NCBI GenBank assembly: GCA_023386345.1
Contig: JAEWJT010000006.1
Span: forward strand, 1-64,000
DNA length: 64,000 nt
From: Bacillota bacterium
Lineage (GTDB): Bacteria; Bacillota; Clostridia; Tissierellales; Sedimentibacteraceae
Reading direction: 5' to 3'
Shown: positions 7,783 through 17,227 of the stretch, piece by piece
How positions within the stretch are numbered: the stretch's first letter is position 1
How the letters are laid out: each line of letters opens with the position of its first letter
Notes under the pieces: model-generated
What the model was told of the DNA's origin: nothing
Databases searched by the model: none
What the model saw: the letters and a program-made list of their open reading frames with translations, nothing else
Translations under genes and position numbers: made by a program

Positions 7783-8703
7783 ATGATTAATGATTTAATG
7801 AAGAAACACTATCTTGAAGTAAGCACTTATACATATGCAGGAGCATATAAAAATTATTTTATATCATTACCAGATGATATTCCGACTCTTGTAAAACTTG
7901 TTTGTGGACAGGTTATACATCCAAGTTTCTTTTTCACGCCTGTTTTGAAATCTTTAGAAGATAAATATTTTGGAAAACTGAGTTCATTTCAAAAAAACCG
8001 TTTTCTAAACGAAGATGAATTGTTTATTACAGCAACAGCTATGACTGCGGAATTGTTTCGTTTAGATGAAAGTGGTTTTATTGAAGGCAAAGATGTCACA
8101 AGACGACTTTCGGTTTCTTGTCGTCAAGCTTCAGTACTGATGACGGCAATATTAAAAGCAAAAAATATCCCGTGCCGTTCTCGTGCAGGATTTGTTGATT
8201 TTGGAGATGATGGTTCATCATATGTAGAGCATTGGGTAAATGAATACTGGAATGATAATGAAAAAAGGTGGGTTTTGATGGATGTAGATGGATATTATGA
8301 ATTTGAATCTCGTTTTGGGTATAGTCAATTTGATTTGCCTGCAAGAAAATTCATTTGCGGAGCGGAGGCATGGTTAGGAATTCGTGAGGGAACGATTGGT
8401 AAAAATAAACTAATTGTAGATGAATCAGAGCCTGGTCAAGGTGTCTATTCATATCTGATGATGGATTTTCACTCCTTGATGAATAATGAGATATTCTATT
8501 ATTTTTTACCAAAACACTTATACAATAACTATGCAAAAATAACCGAAGACGAACTAGGCGAACTTGATGATTTGGCTAGATTAGTAAAAAATCCAGATGA
8601 TAATTTCAATGAATTATATGAAATTTGGAATAACAATGAAAAATACTATTCTCTATCCAACTTTGGAACTGATTTATACTATAAAATATTTTCTAAGAAA
8701 TAA
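7783..8703 (+). CDS. transglutaminase-like domain protein
   Basis: 306 residues with the papain-fold catalytic triad of the transglutaminase-like family: C113 in SVSC-R, H150 in VEHW and D167 in MDVDG, in the usual order and spacing. No signal peptide or membrane helix, so it is probably cytoplasmic. Bacterial members act as proteases, amidases or peptide cyclases rather than true cross-linkers; the substrate is unknown. The ATG follows AAGGAG by 8 bases. It is a single-gene unit flanked on both sides by copies of the dispersed repeat. Confidence 0.78.
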   Translation: MINDLMKKHYLEVSTYTYAGAYKNYFISLPDDIPTLVKLVCGQVIHPSFFFTPVLKSLEDKYFGKLSSFQKNRFLNEDELFITATAMTAELFRLDESGFIEGKDVTRRLSVSCRQASVLMTAILKAKNIPCRSRAGFVDFGDDGSSYVEHWVNEYWNDNEKRWVLMDVDGYYEFESRFGYSQFDLPARKFICGAEAWLGIREGTIGKNKLIVDESEPGQGVYSYLMMDFHSLMNNEIFYYFLPKHLYNNYAKITEDELGELDDLARLVKNPDDNFNELYEIWNNNEKYYSLSNFGTDLYYKIFSKK

Positions 8704-8818
8704 AATGAAATTTTATGAAATTACTGAATAAATTCGCAGAAACTTTTATTTCATGGTTTTTTTCATAGAGTTATTATTTTGCTAATATATATAATGATAG
8801 TTCAATTCACCACAAAAA

Positions 8819-8944
8819 CTGAGTTTAGAAGCTCAGAGTTTATTTAGAAAAATATTCTTAAAATTGTAGAGCTTGAAGGCATAATAGTTCGAATTCTTTT
8901 CGGATGCAAAAAGATATCTGTTTTGTATGCACAGGTCATAAAAA
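8819..8944 (+). repeat. dispersed intergenic repeat, copy D (long form)
   Basis: A 125-bp form shared with copy F (12831-12950): CTGAGTTTAGAAGCTCAGAG-like start, TTTAGAAAAA, TTCTTAAAATTGTAGAGCTT, GAAGGCATAATAGTTC, AATTCTTTTCGG, then AAAAAGATATCTGTTTTGTA and TGCACAGGTCAT. On the minus strand the part beyond the core begins ATGCCTTCAA and might be a decayed IS OrfA start. Confidence 0.75.
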
Positions 8945-8960
8945 TATTGAAATATAAGGA

Positions 8961-8990
8961 AAAAACACTTTACAGATAAGTGCTTTTTTT
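8961..8990 (+). terminator. terminator after repeat copy D
   Basis: CACTT (8966-8970) pairs with AAGTG (8978-8982), extended by flanking A and T runs, followed by seven T. Downstream of the transglutaminase-like gene with the repeat between. Confidence 0.7.
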
Positions 8991-9509
8991 ATTAAAATGA
9001 TTATGCAATCGTATAATCGAAATTTATATTTTAGCTATACTTTTTCATATGCGATGTATTTAAAAGTGAATTCTTATTTTTTCATAAATCTTCACCGTAT
9101 TAGTTGAATGTATATATCTAGTAATCTTCTTTAATATTGTATGTCCAAGTATTATTTGTAAAGTAAGAATATCACAGCTATTAATTAGATAGTATGTAGC
9201 ACTATATTATTTTAAATAAAAGTTTATTTGTTGATTCAAAATATAATTTGTATAGCGAAAAAGTAAAATTTAAATAATAATTGGAATATCCAGATTTTAG
9301 TGTTTTATTTAATTTTTATCAATATTTTACATTTTTTTTAAAAATCACTTTATTTTTTACTGAATACATGATAGAATTATGTCGATATATAATATTTGTT
9401 TAAGTAGTTTCGCTGGAAATAAAAAATGTGAACAATAAAAGCCAATTTAATTTTTTTAATACACTATTTTTTTCTATACACTTTTTATTATTTTAGGAGG
9501 GTAATAATT

Positions 9510-10055
9510 ATGGGTAATAATACAATGTTAATAAAAAGAATAAATATTCCACAAGATCAGAGAAAGAGAACAACAATTGCGAGTGTTATTTATTATGATA
9601 CGCTTGAAATTTATGATAATAGCGTAGTTGGATATTTAAATGGTCAACAAACTATGAGGTGGTATTTTAAAGATTACAATGGTATTGATGTTGTCAAAGC
9701 CAATATGAATTCGCAATTTGGTCAAATCGTATTTTTGAATGGAATAAATTCAAAAAACAGAGTTATTGGAATTGATTTTGGCTCTACACAGAATATAAAT
9801 GCAATTAACGATACAAATAGGATATTGTTTTGTAGTGGCATATTTAGTTTCAAAAAAACTAATGATTTTACAAATCTGATTGCTTCTGACATCAGAACAG
9901 CTTTTGAATCTTATAACAACAATAAAGATATTCAAAAAATTGAAAAAGAGATTTCACCAGCAGATGAAATTAGAAAATTCAAAGAATTACTTGATAGTGG
10001 GATTATCACACATGAAGAATTTGATATAAAGAAGAAACAATTGTTAGGTTTATAA
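9510..10055 (+). CDS. SHOCT-domain protein
   Basis: 181 residues. The last 30 residues, from DEIRKFKELLDSGIITHEEF to KKQLLGL, are a SHOCT domain, a short oligomerisation module found at the C-terminus of many bacterial proteins. The first 130 residues are beta-rich and may form a PH-like domain as in similar SHOCT proteins; no catalytic motif is seen. Function unknown. AGGAGG lies 9 bases before the ATG. Single gene, followed by repeat copy E. Confidence 0.75.
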   Translation: MGNNTMLIKRINIPQDQRKRTTIASVIYYDTLEIYDNSVVGYLNGQQTMRWYFKDYNGIDVVKANMNSQFGQIVFLNGINSKNRVIGIDFGSTQNINAINDTNRILFCSGIFSFKKTNDFTNLIASDIRTAFESYNNNKDIQKIEKEISPADEIRKFKELLDSGIITHEEFDIKKKQLLGL

Positions 10056-10123
10056 TATAAGAAGTCTATAATATCTGAAATGATGTAGAATAAATTTTTT
10101 TGTGTTAAGTAAATAATATATAG

Positions 10124-10182
10124 ATAGTTCAAATTCTTCACAAAAATAAAAAGATATCTATTTTGTATGCACAGCTTATAAT
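10124..10182 (+). repeat. dispersed intergenic repeat, copy E
   Basis: ATAGTTCAAATTCTTCACAA, AAATAAAAAGATATCTATTT and TGTATGCACAGCTTAT. Followed by a long hairpin and by sequence homologous to that after copy B, ending in the same transposase tail. Confidence 0.78.
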
Positions 10183-10187
10183 GAACG

Positions 10188-10240
10188 ACGGTAAGAATCT
10201 GAATGTTTTTATTGGAATATTCAGATTCTACCGTCATCTT
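10188..10240 (+). terminator. long perfect hairpin after repeat copy E
   Basis: GACGGTAAGAATCTGAAT (10188-10205) pairs with ATTCAGATTCTACCGTC (10220-10236) across a T-rich loop and is followed by ATCTTTT. Both arms correspond to the hairpin after copy B (6835-6890), so this belongs to the repeated unit rather than to the SHOCT gene alone. Confidence 0.65.
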
Positions 10241-10347
10241 TTATATTAAAATTATGTAATTACAATACCTTCGGTATTTTTGTTTTTAGACAAACATTGA
10301 ATATCATAAATCAAAAAGCTCTAAAATTACTGAGTAAAAAATTTAGT

Positions 10348-10444
10348 TTAAAACTTTCGAACTATCTTATCCAAGTTTTGTTTAGATTGCTGTTTCTCGT
10401 AAAACAGTAGTCCATGCGCATTTAGTCACTTATAGTTCAACGTA
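10348..10444 (-). mobile_element. second, more decayed IS3-family transposase tail
   Basis: The minus strand reads STLNY, then a stop, then LLFYEKQQSKQN..., aligning with the tail at 6998-7135 including the downstream non-coding part. In-frame stops show it is dead. It ends 60 bases from fbp. Confidence 0.7.
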
Positions 10445-10503
10445 GAACAATGTTATTATTGATGAGAAATCTTTATTACTATAAATCAACGTTACTATAA
10501 AAT

Positions 10504-12498
10504 TTACTGTTCTTTAATCAATCCAATTCTGTATGCGTCTAGAAGCATTTCTAGATCCTTTATTTGTGCCATTATCTCCTTGCCGTTATCTGTATCCTTT
10601 ACTCTCTTTCTTTCTAATTCCTTTTCAAGAACCATTGTTGTTGAATGAATATCATTTTCTTCCTCGATTGCTTTTTGTGTGGATTCAAAGGGATCATGAG
10701 AAACAAGCAACAGACCATAGGAATTGTATGTAAGAGTGTATCCGGCTATGCCAGTAGTACTCTGGTAAGCCTTTGAAAATCCACCATCTATAACTATAAG
10801 CTTTCCATTTGCCTTTATAGGGCTTTCACCGTTTTTACTTTTAACTGGAACATGACCGTTTATAATATGTGAGGTATCCGGATTTAATCCAAACTCTTCA
10901 AATATTATCCGACACATTTTCTCACTTTCCTCCAATTTGAAGTAGTGATTTTTATTTTCCTTGTGAGTTGACTTATCATCTATAAAATATCTCTCAAATG
11001 TTGTCATTTTATCCTTGCCAAATAGCGGAGAATCCGAGCCAGTCCATAAATACCAGGTTATATCCATGCCGTATAACTTTGCTTCAGGATCATTTTCATG
11101 GAAGTAACCTTCCCTTACTAAGGTGTCGAGACGATCAAGATACTTTTTTCCGCTATATTCTTTGCCGGAGAATCCAATTTTTACCTTTTTGAATGTCCCA
11201 TCCTCATTTACGGGGATACATCCGTGGTACAAAAGATTTGAATTGAACTTCAGATACATACTTCCATTTGACAATAAAAACTTTATATGCTTCTGCAACT
11301 TTTCACTGTTTAAAAATGAAAATTTTAACTTATCAACTAAATCCAGTTCCTCTTTAGTCAATTTGTAAGGATCCGTGGGGTCAATTGTTGGGAAATTTGT
11401 GTCATTTAGCTGATATGTTTTTCCGTATAACTCAATTGTACCATCTTGATAGTTTATTTTTTCCAGAAGAAGTCTATCATCCATACATAAATGAGGTCTC
11501 CTTTTAATAATTTCTCCTTCTAATTTAAACTGTATGATGGAAATTGCCTTATGCATTTTAGCTATAAGCTTTATATCATTTTCTGTACAGGTTATTCCGT
11601 TTTCTAATTTTGGTTTAAACTGAATACATTCGTCGTCATCGTAAAACTCTAAGGCAAAGGTTGCAAGAGGCAGCATATTGATGCCATATCCATCCTCGAT
11701 AGTATATAAATTTGCATATCTTGTACAAATCCTAATTGCTGTTGCAATACATGCTGTGCTTCCTGCCGCAGCTCCCATCCACAATATATCATGATTTCCC
11801 CATTGGATATCCACAGAATGATGATTCAAAAGTGTTTCCATTACCTTTTCTGCACTGGGTCCCCTGTCAAATATATCTCCAACAATATGTAATCTATCTA
11901 TGACTAATCTTTGGATGAGCTTTGATATAGCAATTATAAATTCATCACCTCTGCCAACTGTAATAATTGAATTTATGATTTCGCTGTAATATTCTTCCTT
12001 GTCATACTCCTTGTAACCCTTGTGCATCAGTTCTTCTATGATATATGCAAACTCTGCAGGCAGTGCCTTTCTGACTTTCATCCTGGTATATTTAAATGCT
12101 GCTTTTCTGCTGATTTCAATAAGGCGATAAATGGTAATCTTGTACCATTCATTAATATTTTCTTCCTGCTTGTGAATAATTTCTAATTTCTGCTCAGGAT
12201 AATAAATGAGAGTTGCAAGAGATTTGATTTCTCTTTCAGTCATTATTTCCTTGAAAACCTCAGTAATTTTGCGTTTTATATTTCCTGAACCATTTCTTAG
12301 GACATGGTTAAAGGCTTCATACTCCCCATGAATATCCGATAAAAAATGCTCGGTGCTTTTTGGAAGATTTAATATTGCTTGTAAATTGATTATTTCCGTA
12401 CAAGCGGAAGCAATTGTAGGAAACCTCTTTGCTAGCAACTTTAAATAACGAAGCTCCTGTTTTAAATCTAATACTGCATTCTCACTTAAATATGGCAT
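10504..12498 (-). CDS. fbp: class III fructose-1,6-bisphosphatase
   Basis: 664 residues, the size of the Firmicutes class III (YydE-type) enzyme that hydrolyses fructose 1,6-bisphosphate in gluconeogenesis. It is a calcineurin-like metallophosphoesterase: D55-x-H57 in FLSDIHG, GDIFDRG and GNHD in the first half bind the two Mn/metal ions, and a GHVP motif in the second half completes the site. Between them is the long insertion typical of class III. The start MPYLSENAV follows AAGGAG-type sequence (GGAGTG) on the minus strand. Monocistronic, cytoplasmic. It sets a gluconeogenic flow consistent with growth on amino acids. Confidence 0.96.
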   Translation of the reverse strand: MPYLSENAVLDLKQELRYLKLLAKRFPTIASACTEIINLQAILNLPKSTEHFLSDIHGEYEAFNHVLRNGSGNIKRKITEVFKEIMTEREIKSLATLIYYPEQKLEIIHKQEENINEWYKITIYRLIEISRKAAFKYTRMKVRKALPAEFAYIIEELMHKGYKEYDKEEYYSEIINSIITVGRGDEFIIAISKLIQRLVIDRLHIVGDIFDRGPSAEKVMETLLNHHSVDIQWGNHDILWMGAAAGSTACIATAIRICTRYANLYTIEDGYGINMLPLATFALEFYDDDECIQFKPKLENGITCTENDIKLIAKMHKAISIIQFKLEGEIIKRRPHLCMDDRLLLEKINYQDGTIELYGKTYQLNDTNFPTIDPTDPYKLTKEELDLVDKLKFSFLNSEKLQKHIKFLLSNGSMYLKFNSNLLYHGCIPVNEDGTFKKVKIGFSGKEYSGKKYLDRLDTLVREGYFHENDPEAKLYGMDITWYLWTGSDSPLFGKDKMTTFERYFIDDKSTHKENKNHYFKLEESEKMCRIIFEEFGLNPDTSHIINGHVPVKSKNGESPIKANGKLIVIDGGFSKAYQSTTGIAGYTLTYNSYGLLLVSHDPFESTQKAIEEENDIHSTTMVLEKELERKRVKDTDNGKEIMAQIKDLEMLLDAYRIGLIKEQ

Positions 12499-12830
12499 AA
12501 TACACTCCTTAATTAGATATTTTCCATTAATGGATTATTGTTTATAATATATATTATATCACAAATATTATTTATGTCATCATATTATCTGTTTTATTTA
12601 TGACAAAAATTAAATACTGTAAGACTTTTGAGTATTTTAACTCTAAAGACTTGTCTTGTGTTTTTATAGAAACATATATTAGCATTAGTTTATATATTAG
12701 AAAAACATTAATAATTCATAAAATAAAAGAAGGATAGAGTACAGTTCTTAAAAAATAGAAATACTACTAATAAATATTAAATTGTATTATAATTATTACG
12801 TAGAAATAATTTAATAAAATAAATATAAAA

Positions 12831-12950
12831 ATCTGAATTTAGGAGTTCTAAGCTCATTTAGAAAAAATGTTCTTAAAATTGTAAAGTTCGAAGGCATGAC
12901 AGTTCTAATTCTTTTCGGTAATAAAAAGATATCTATTTTACTAACACATG
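12831..12950 (+). repeat. dispersed intergenic repeat, copy F (long form)
   Basis: Matches copy D over 120 bases: TTCTTAAAATTGTAAAGTTC, GAAGGCATGACAGTTC, AATTCTTTTCGG and AATAAAAAGATATCTATTTT. The end after the core diverges (ACTAACACATG). Confidence 0.75.
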
Positions 12951-12955
12951 TCAAA

Positions 12956-12998
12956 AAGGACATGGCTTCCTCGACAAAAGGTGGCTATGTCCTTCTTT
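12956..12998. terminator. hairpin after repeat copy F
   Basis: AAGGACATGGC pairs with GGCTATGTCCTT, followed by CTTTAT on the plus strand. It could also terminate splB on the minus strand, whose stop lies 100 bases away (the 5' flank is A-rich on the plus strand). Confidence 0.55.
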
Positions 12999-13098
12999 AT
13001 ATATAAATAAGCGTTCATACATGATAAATTAAACAGAAATTTTTGGAAGTCTTTTATGCAGTCCTCTAATATTACATATTTGAACTGCATTTAAAGTG

Positions 13099-14109
13099 TT
13101 ATGAAATATACAGTATCGACATAGACCTTAACTGTTGTGATAGCTTTTCTCGTAAAAAGTGTTCAGCCTCTGCACGTATATCGTTTCGATAGCAGTATTT
13201 GCCGCGACCACGTCCAGTCATGGTTTCTCTATCGAAAAGCTGTACAGCATTTGGGAAAGCATCTGTGTTAATAGCATTTTGCACGAAACTGTATGTCATT
13301 AGTATAATTTCTATAAAGCCATTTTGCATAACCTTGTAACTTAGTTCTTCTGCTAAGCGCTCTATCAGTTCTCCGTACAGGTGCTTCCAGTTTGGAAGAA
13401 GAATTACGGGTGCAATCAACAGTCCTACCGGATATCCTGCCTCCGCCATGTCATTCAGTGCACGGATTCTTGCAGACAGTGGGGAAGTGCCCAGTTCTAT
13501 TCGATTTATTATTTCCTGAGGGTTCACGCTCATACGAAATATGGTCTTTCCACGATGGTCAAGGTTAAGCAACGGAGTTACCATATCAAATTTTGTTGGA
13601 AATGTCAGGCTACCACGACCTTCACGTGCGAAACGCTCTATTGTATAGAGCAAATTATCCGTTATTGTGTTTTCCAGCAGTAAATCACTGTTGCTGCCAA
13701 TTTCAAAGGTTTGTGGTACGAGATTCGAGGAGTCCTTTTTAAGAAGTATGTCTAGCATTTGCTCGCGGTTGACGAACAAACGCAGATAGGCACATTTATT
13801 GTAATTGCATACTAGATAACAGTATAGGCACATTGCTCTGCAGCCTGAGGATGTATAAGGTACCAGCCAGTCAGAAACCTTATGATTCGGAACATATCGG
13901 TGTGTCTTCCTGATTCCGATGATCAGATGTTTTTTTAGTTTTGGAAAATCGCGGTTGTCCGCTGCTGTCATTTCTATTATACGGTTGTGATTTTCTATTT
14001 CTATCCATGGCAGGCTTGCGTATTTGCACTTTAGCATCTGTCCCAGCTTATAATCAAGCACATTCGGCTCATAATACACCGCGTCAAAGCTCATATTCAC
14101 ATTGAACAC
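13099..14109 (-). CDS. splB: spore photoproduct lyase (radical SAM)
   Basis: 336 residues, full length for SplB, which repairs the thymine dimer called spore photoproduct during germination. The radical-SAM cluster motif is C90-x3-C94-x2-C97 followed by Y98, exactly as in the Bacillus enzyme. The position equivalent to the hydrogen-donating Cys (C141 in B. subtilis, in a FEAACTSD context) appears here as FEIGSNSD, that is serine (S139), with no cysteine nearby. Activity may therefore differ. GGAGGTGTT lies before the ATG on the minus strand. Its GC content is noticeably higher than that of its neighbours. Monocistronic. Confidence 0.93.
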   Translation of the reverse strand: MFNVNMSFDAVYYEPNVLDYKLGQMLKCKYASLPWIEIENHNRIIEMTAADNRDFPKLKKHLIIGIRKTHRYVPNHKVSDWLVPYTSSGCRAMCLYCYLVCNYNKCAYLRLFVNREQMLDILLKKDSSNLVPQTFEIGSNSDLLLENTITDNLLYTIERFAREGRGSLTFPTKFDMVTPLLNLDHRGKTIFRMSVNPQEIINRIELGTSPLSARIRALNDMAEAGYPVGLLIAPVILLPNWKHLYGELIERLAEELSYKVMQNGFIEIILMTYSFVQNAINTDAFPNAVQLFDRETMTGRGRGKYCYRNDIRAEAEHFLREKLSQQLRSMSILYIS

Positions 14110-14554
14110 CTCCTAACGGTTATAGTTTATCGGAAATAGTAAAAAATATTCCTGTTAGAAAACATGGGTAAAATAATCTTTTTACAATATTGTCACATTA
14201 TATATGATAATATTAAAAGCTGCATAGGATAGCTATAACTGATAATTAGCAAATATGAAAATTGACAATGCTATAAAATAAATTTTTTGGATGCTGAGAA
14301 TTTGCTATAAATTTTTATTACAACTATATTTTACCGCAATTTGAAAAAATAAAAAATATTTTATTATTAAAAAGCATGAATAAAATACAAATAAGTTTAC
14401 AAATACTAAACTGTGAGTTTATTATTATAAATTTTTTATTGACAAATGTGTGAAAATCTATTAAAATTTAAAACTGAAATCAATTTCAATAATATTGGCA
14501 ATATTGTTAGCAAATATGATTATTTTTGTAAAACGAGAGGTATTATATAAGTAA
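14110..14554. other. 445-bp divergent intergenic region between splB and speD
   Basis: AT-rich. Holds the splB ribosome binding site and, at 14439-14467, the speD promoter. No RNA structure recognised. Confidence 0.5.
14439..14467 (+). promoter_or_regulatory. sigma-A-type promoter of speDE
   Basis: TTGACA at 14439-14444, a 17-base spacer and TAAAAT at 14462-14467. It gives an 80-base leader before speD. Confidence 0.75.
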
Positions 14555-15364
14555 ATGGAAAATAAGATTAAATTATATGGGTTTAATAATTTAACCAAAA
14601 CATTGAGCTTTAATATTTATGACATATGCTATGCAAAAGGTGAGAAAGAACAGAAGGATTATGTTGATTATATCGATGAGCAGTATAATTCCGAGAGACT
14701 TACAAACATTTTGTGTGATGTCACAAATATAATAGGAGCACATGTGCTCAATATTTCTAAGCAAGACTATGATCCTCAAGGGGCAAGTGTTACTATATTG
14801 ATATCAGAGGAACCGCTTGATGAAACAAATCTTGATGAGTCTTGCAACGGAGGAGGACTTTTATTGGCAAGCAGAGAAACTATTCTCGCACATTTAGATA
14901 AAAGTCATGTAACTGTGCACACATACCCTGAATATCATCCGGATAATAGTATTGCTACATTCAGAGTTGATATTGATGTTTCTACATGCGGCAAAATATC
15001 GCCGCTTAATGCGCTTGATTATTTGATAGGAAGCTTTGATTCTGATATTATAACTATTGATTACAGAGTAAGAGGTTTTACGAGAGATGTTAATGGTAAG
15101 AAATGTTTTATAGATCATAAAATTGCATCGATACAGGATTATATAGATGATGAGACATTAAAAAAATATGATGCTGCAGATATAAATGTATATCAGGCTA
15201 ATCTATTTCATACAAAAATGCTTATAAAGGAAATTAATCTGCAGAATTATCTATTTAAAAAGGATACAAACGAGTTTTTACCACAGGAAAGATTGGCTAT
15301 AAGTAATAGTCTTCGAAAAGAAATGATAGAAATTTTCAGTGGTTTGAACGTTTATAATAATTAA
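14555..15364 (+). CDS. speD: S-adenosylmethionine decarboxylase proenzyme
   Basis: 269 residues, the long Escherichia coli-type (class 1) SpeD. It decarboxylates S-adenosylmethionine to the aminopropyl donor for spermidine. The proenzyme self-cleaves before a serine that becomes the pyruvoyl group: K116-S117-H118 in LDKSHVTVH matches the E. coli Lys111-Ser112 site. The catalytic Cys (C140 in E. coli) is C145 in VSTCGKISP. GAGAGG lies 14 bases before the ATG, a rather long gap. First gene of a two-gene polyamine operon with speE, 31 bases downstream. Confidence 0.96.
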   Translation: MENKIKLYGFNNLTKTLSFNIYDICYAKGEKEQKDYVDYIDEQYNSERLTNILCDVTNIIGAHVLNISKQDYDPQGASVTILISEEPLDETNLDESCNGGGLLLASRETILAHLDKSHVTVHTYPEYHPDNSIATFRVDIDVSTCGKISPLNALDYLIGSFDSDIITIDYRVRGFTRDVNGKKCFIDHKIASIQDYIDDETLKKYDAADINVYQANLFHTKMLIKEINLQNYLFKKDTNEFLPQERLAISNSLRKEMIEIFSGLNVYNN

Positions 15365-15395
15365 TAAACTAATAAAATTATTCAGGAGGAAAAAT

Positions 15396-16247
15396 ATGGA
15401 ACTTTGGTATACTGAAAATCATTCTGAAGAGGTCAGGTTTTCAATAAAAATTAACAAACAGGTTTATTCTGGACAGAGCGATTTTCAAAGAATTGATATA
15501 TTTGATACAAATGAATTTGGTAAAATATTTACATTAGATGGGTTGATAATGGTTACGGAAAAGGATGAATTTATTTATCACGATATGATAGTTCATGTTC
15601 CGATGGCAACAAATCCGGACATAAAGAAGGTTTTAGTTATAGGTGCGGGGGATGGAGGAACTGTCAGAGAGCTGACCAGATATAAAACTATTGAAAGAAT
15701 AGATATGGTTGAGATTGATAAGCAGGTAGTAGAAGTTTGCTTAGAGCATTTTAAACAAACTTCATGTGCGTTAAATGATAAAAGAGTAAATTTATATTTT
15801 GAAGATGGAATAAAGTTTATTAGCCAAAAATCTAAGGACTATGATTTGATTATTGTAGACTCTACAGACCCTATTGGTCCGGGTGAAGGGCTTTTTACAA
15901 GACAATTCTACAGTGACTGCTTTGCGGCTTTAAATGAAAATGGAATACTTGTAAATCAGCATGAAAGTCCTTATTACGATATGTATGCTAAAGCCATGAA
16001 AAGGGCACATAAACGTATAGAAGAAATATTTCCTATATCTAAAGTATATCAGGTTCATATACCGACATATTCATCGGGACATTGGCTATTTGGATTTGCC
16101 TCTAAAAAGTATGATCCGGTAAAAGATTTAGATGCGAATGCTTGGAATAATTTAGGTCTTGAAACTAAATATTATAATACGGATTTGCATATTGGAAGCT
16201 TTGCTCTTCCTAATTATGTTAAAGATATGTTAAATAAGGATTGCTGA
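15396..16247 (+). CDS. speE: spermidine synthase
   Basis: 283 residues, the usual length. It transfers aminopropyl from decarboxylated S-adenosylmethionine to putrescine. Seen: the substrate gate region near H62 (YHDMIVHVP), the nucleotide-binding loop IGAGDGGTVRE, the D-S-T-D-P catalytic segment VDSTDPIGPGEGLF and a C-terminal SGHWLFGFAS. AGGAGG lies 7 bases before the ATG. Cotranscribed with speD. Confidence 0.97.
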   Translation: MELWYTENHSEEVRFSIKINKQVYSGQSDFQRIDIFDTNEFGKIFTLDGLIMVTEKDEFIYHDMIVHVPMATNPDIKKVLVIGAGDGGTVRELTRYKTIERIDMVEIDKQVVEVCLEHFKQTSCALNDKRVNLYFEDGIKFISQKSKDYDLIIVDSTDPIGPGEGLFTRQFYSDCFAALNENGILVNQHESPYYDMYAKAMKRAHKRIEEIFPISKVYQVHIPTYSSGHWLFGFASKKYDPVKDLDANAWNNLGLETKYYNTDLHIGSFALPNYVKDMLNKDC

Positions 16248-16318
16248 TTTATATGATTGTGTTTGTTTGAGATGTAAGATATAGGTATCATATTTTGAAT
16301 AGAGGAGATTGATAATAA

Positions 16319-17092
16319 TTGAACGGTCAAATGTATCAGATATGTTGTATTACTGCGGCAGCAAAAAAAGCATTGAGAGAGAAATCGGCAATTTTATATA
16401 AACCACTCAAGTATGAAAATAAAATTGAATTTCAGTTTTTGCCAGAAAATAAACTATTTGATACAAAAAAATATAAATCAGAAAATGTGTCGGCGTGGTA
16501 TGATTATTGCTTGAAAAAAGGGCTGTATGATTTAAAGTTCTTAACTCCAGTCTCAGTCAATGACCGTAGTATCCTTGGTTTTTCTAATACAACACAAAGT
16601 TCTATTGTGTGTTTTTATAGAAATGGTGAGTTTACTTACTTTTCTGCACAATGGGAATTTGATTCAAGTAAAAAGATGTGGAATGTTCTTTATACAGAGA
16701 ACGAATGTAAGGATTCCCCTTTAGGGAAGCTGAATTTTGAAGATAATACTGATAGTTTTAAAGCTATCTTATTTGAAATAAAAGAATTTGCTTACAAAAT
16801 CAATCGTGATGAGTTCGCAGCAATATTTCAAAAGGCTATTGATATTCTAATTGGACATTATAACTATGCAAATACCGCAAATTACATGCTGCTTCCGGAA
16901 ATTCCGGAAGAAAATCTGCGTCTTTTTGATGCAGCCAGTACCGCCGATGTTTTTGGCGCAATGGGTTCATGGAACGACACTCCTCGTTATATAGCATACC
17001 AAAGAAACATGGATAAAGAATACGAATTTTTGTCCAATGAATTGCTGAAACAGGTTCGACTTGCTACCTTGTATGCTATTAATGAATGGTAA
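16319..17092 (+). CDS. conserved protein of unknown function
   Basis: 257 residues, no signal peptide or membrane segment, mixed alpha/beta. I recognise it only as a family of uncharacterised Firmicutes proteins; invariant-looking stretches are the N-terminal ITAAAKKALRE, ILGFSNT and AASTADVFGAMGSWND near the C-terminus. No catalytic motif can be claimed. The likely start is TTG at 16319, 11 bases after AGAGGAG; an ATG four codons further in is the alternative. It follows speE by 71 bases and could be the third gene of that operon; a strong terminator ends the transcript. Confidence 0.75.
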   Translation: MNGQMYQICCITAAAKKALREKSAILYKPLKYENKIEFQFLPENKLFDTKKYKSENVSAWYDYCLKKGLYDLKFLTPVSVNDRSILGFSNTTQSSIVCFYRNGEFTYFSAQWEFDSSKKMWNVLYTENECKDSPLGKLNFEDNTDSFKAILFEIKEFAYKINRDEFAAIFQKAIDILIGHYNYANTANYMLLPEIPEENLRLFDAASTADVFGAMGSWNDTPRYIAYQRNMDKEYEFLSNELLKQVRLATLYAINEW

Positions 17093-17141
17093 AAAGTTAC
17101 ATTTTTGTAGGTAATAGACCGACGAAAATGTAACTTTTTTT
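17091..17141. terminator. strong, probably bidirectional terminator
   Basis: AAAAAGTTACATTTT pairs with AAAATGTAACTTTTT across 20 bases, with T runs on both strands. It sits between convergent transcripts. Confidence 0.85.
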
Positions 17142-17227
17142 ATATCTAACATGAAATATCCGTTAGGACTTAAAATATTAATTATTCAACTGATATTATC
17201 AGTTAATAATATAATTTTAGAGCAATG

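Larger units (their letters stand above)
8704..9509. other. 0.8-kb AT-rich gap
   Basis: Holds repeat copy D and a terminator (8961-8990). From 8991 to 9480 I see nothing except very AT-rich sequence and the ribosome binding site AGGAGG of the next gene at about 9496. Confidence 0.6.
12499..13098. other. 600-bp gap between fbp and splB
   Basis: Contains AT-rich sequence upstream of fbp, a promoter-like TATAAT at 12788-12793 (plus strand), repeat copy F and a terminator-like hairpin (12956-12998). No gene seen. Confidence 0.55.

Noticed and set aside
14110..14200. Sigma-G promoter upstream of splB
   Set aside because: GAATA is present, but no CATnnTA box at the right distance was found.
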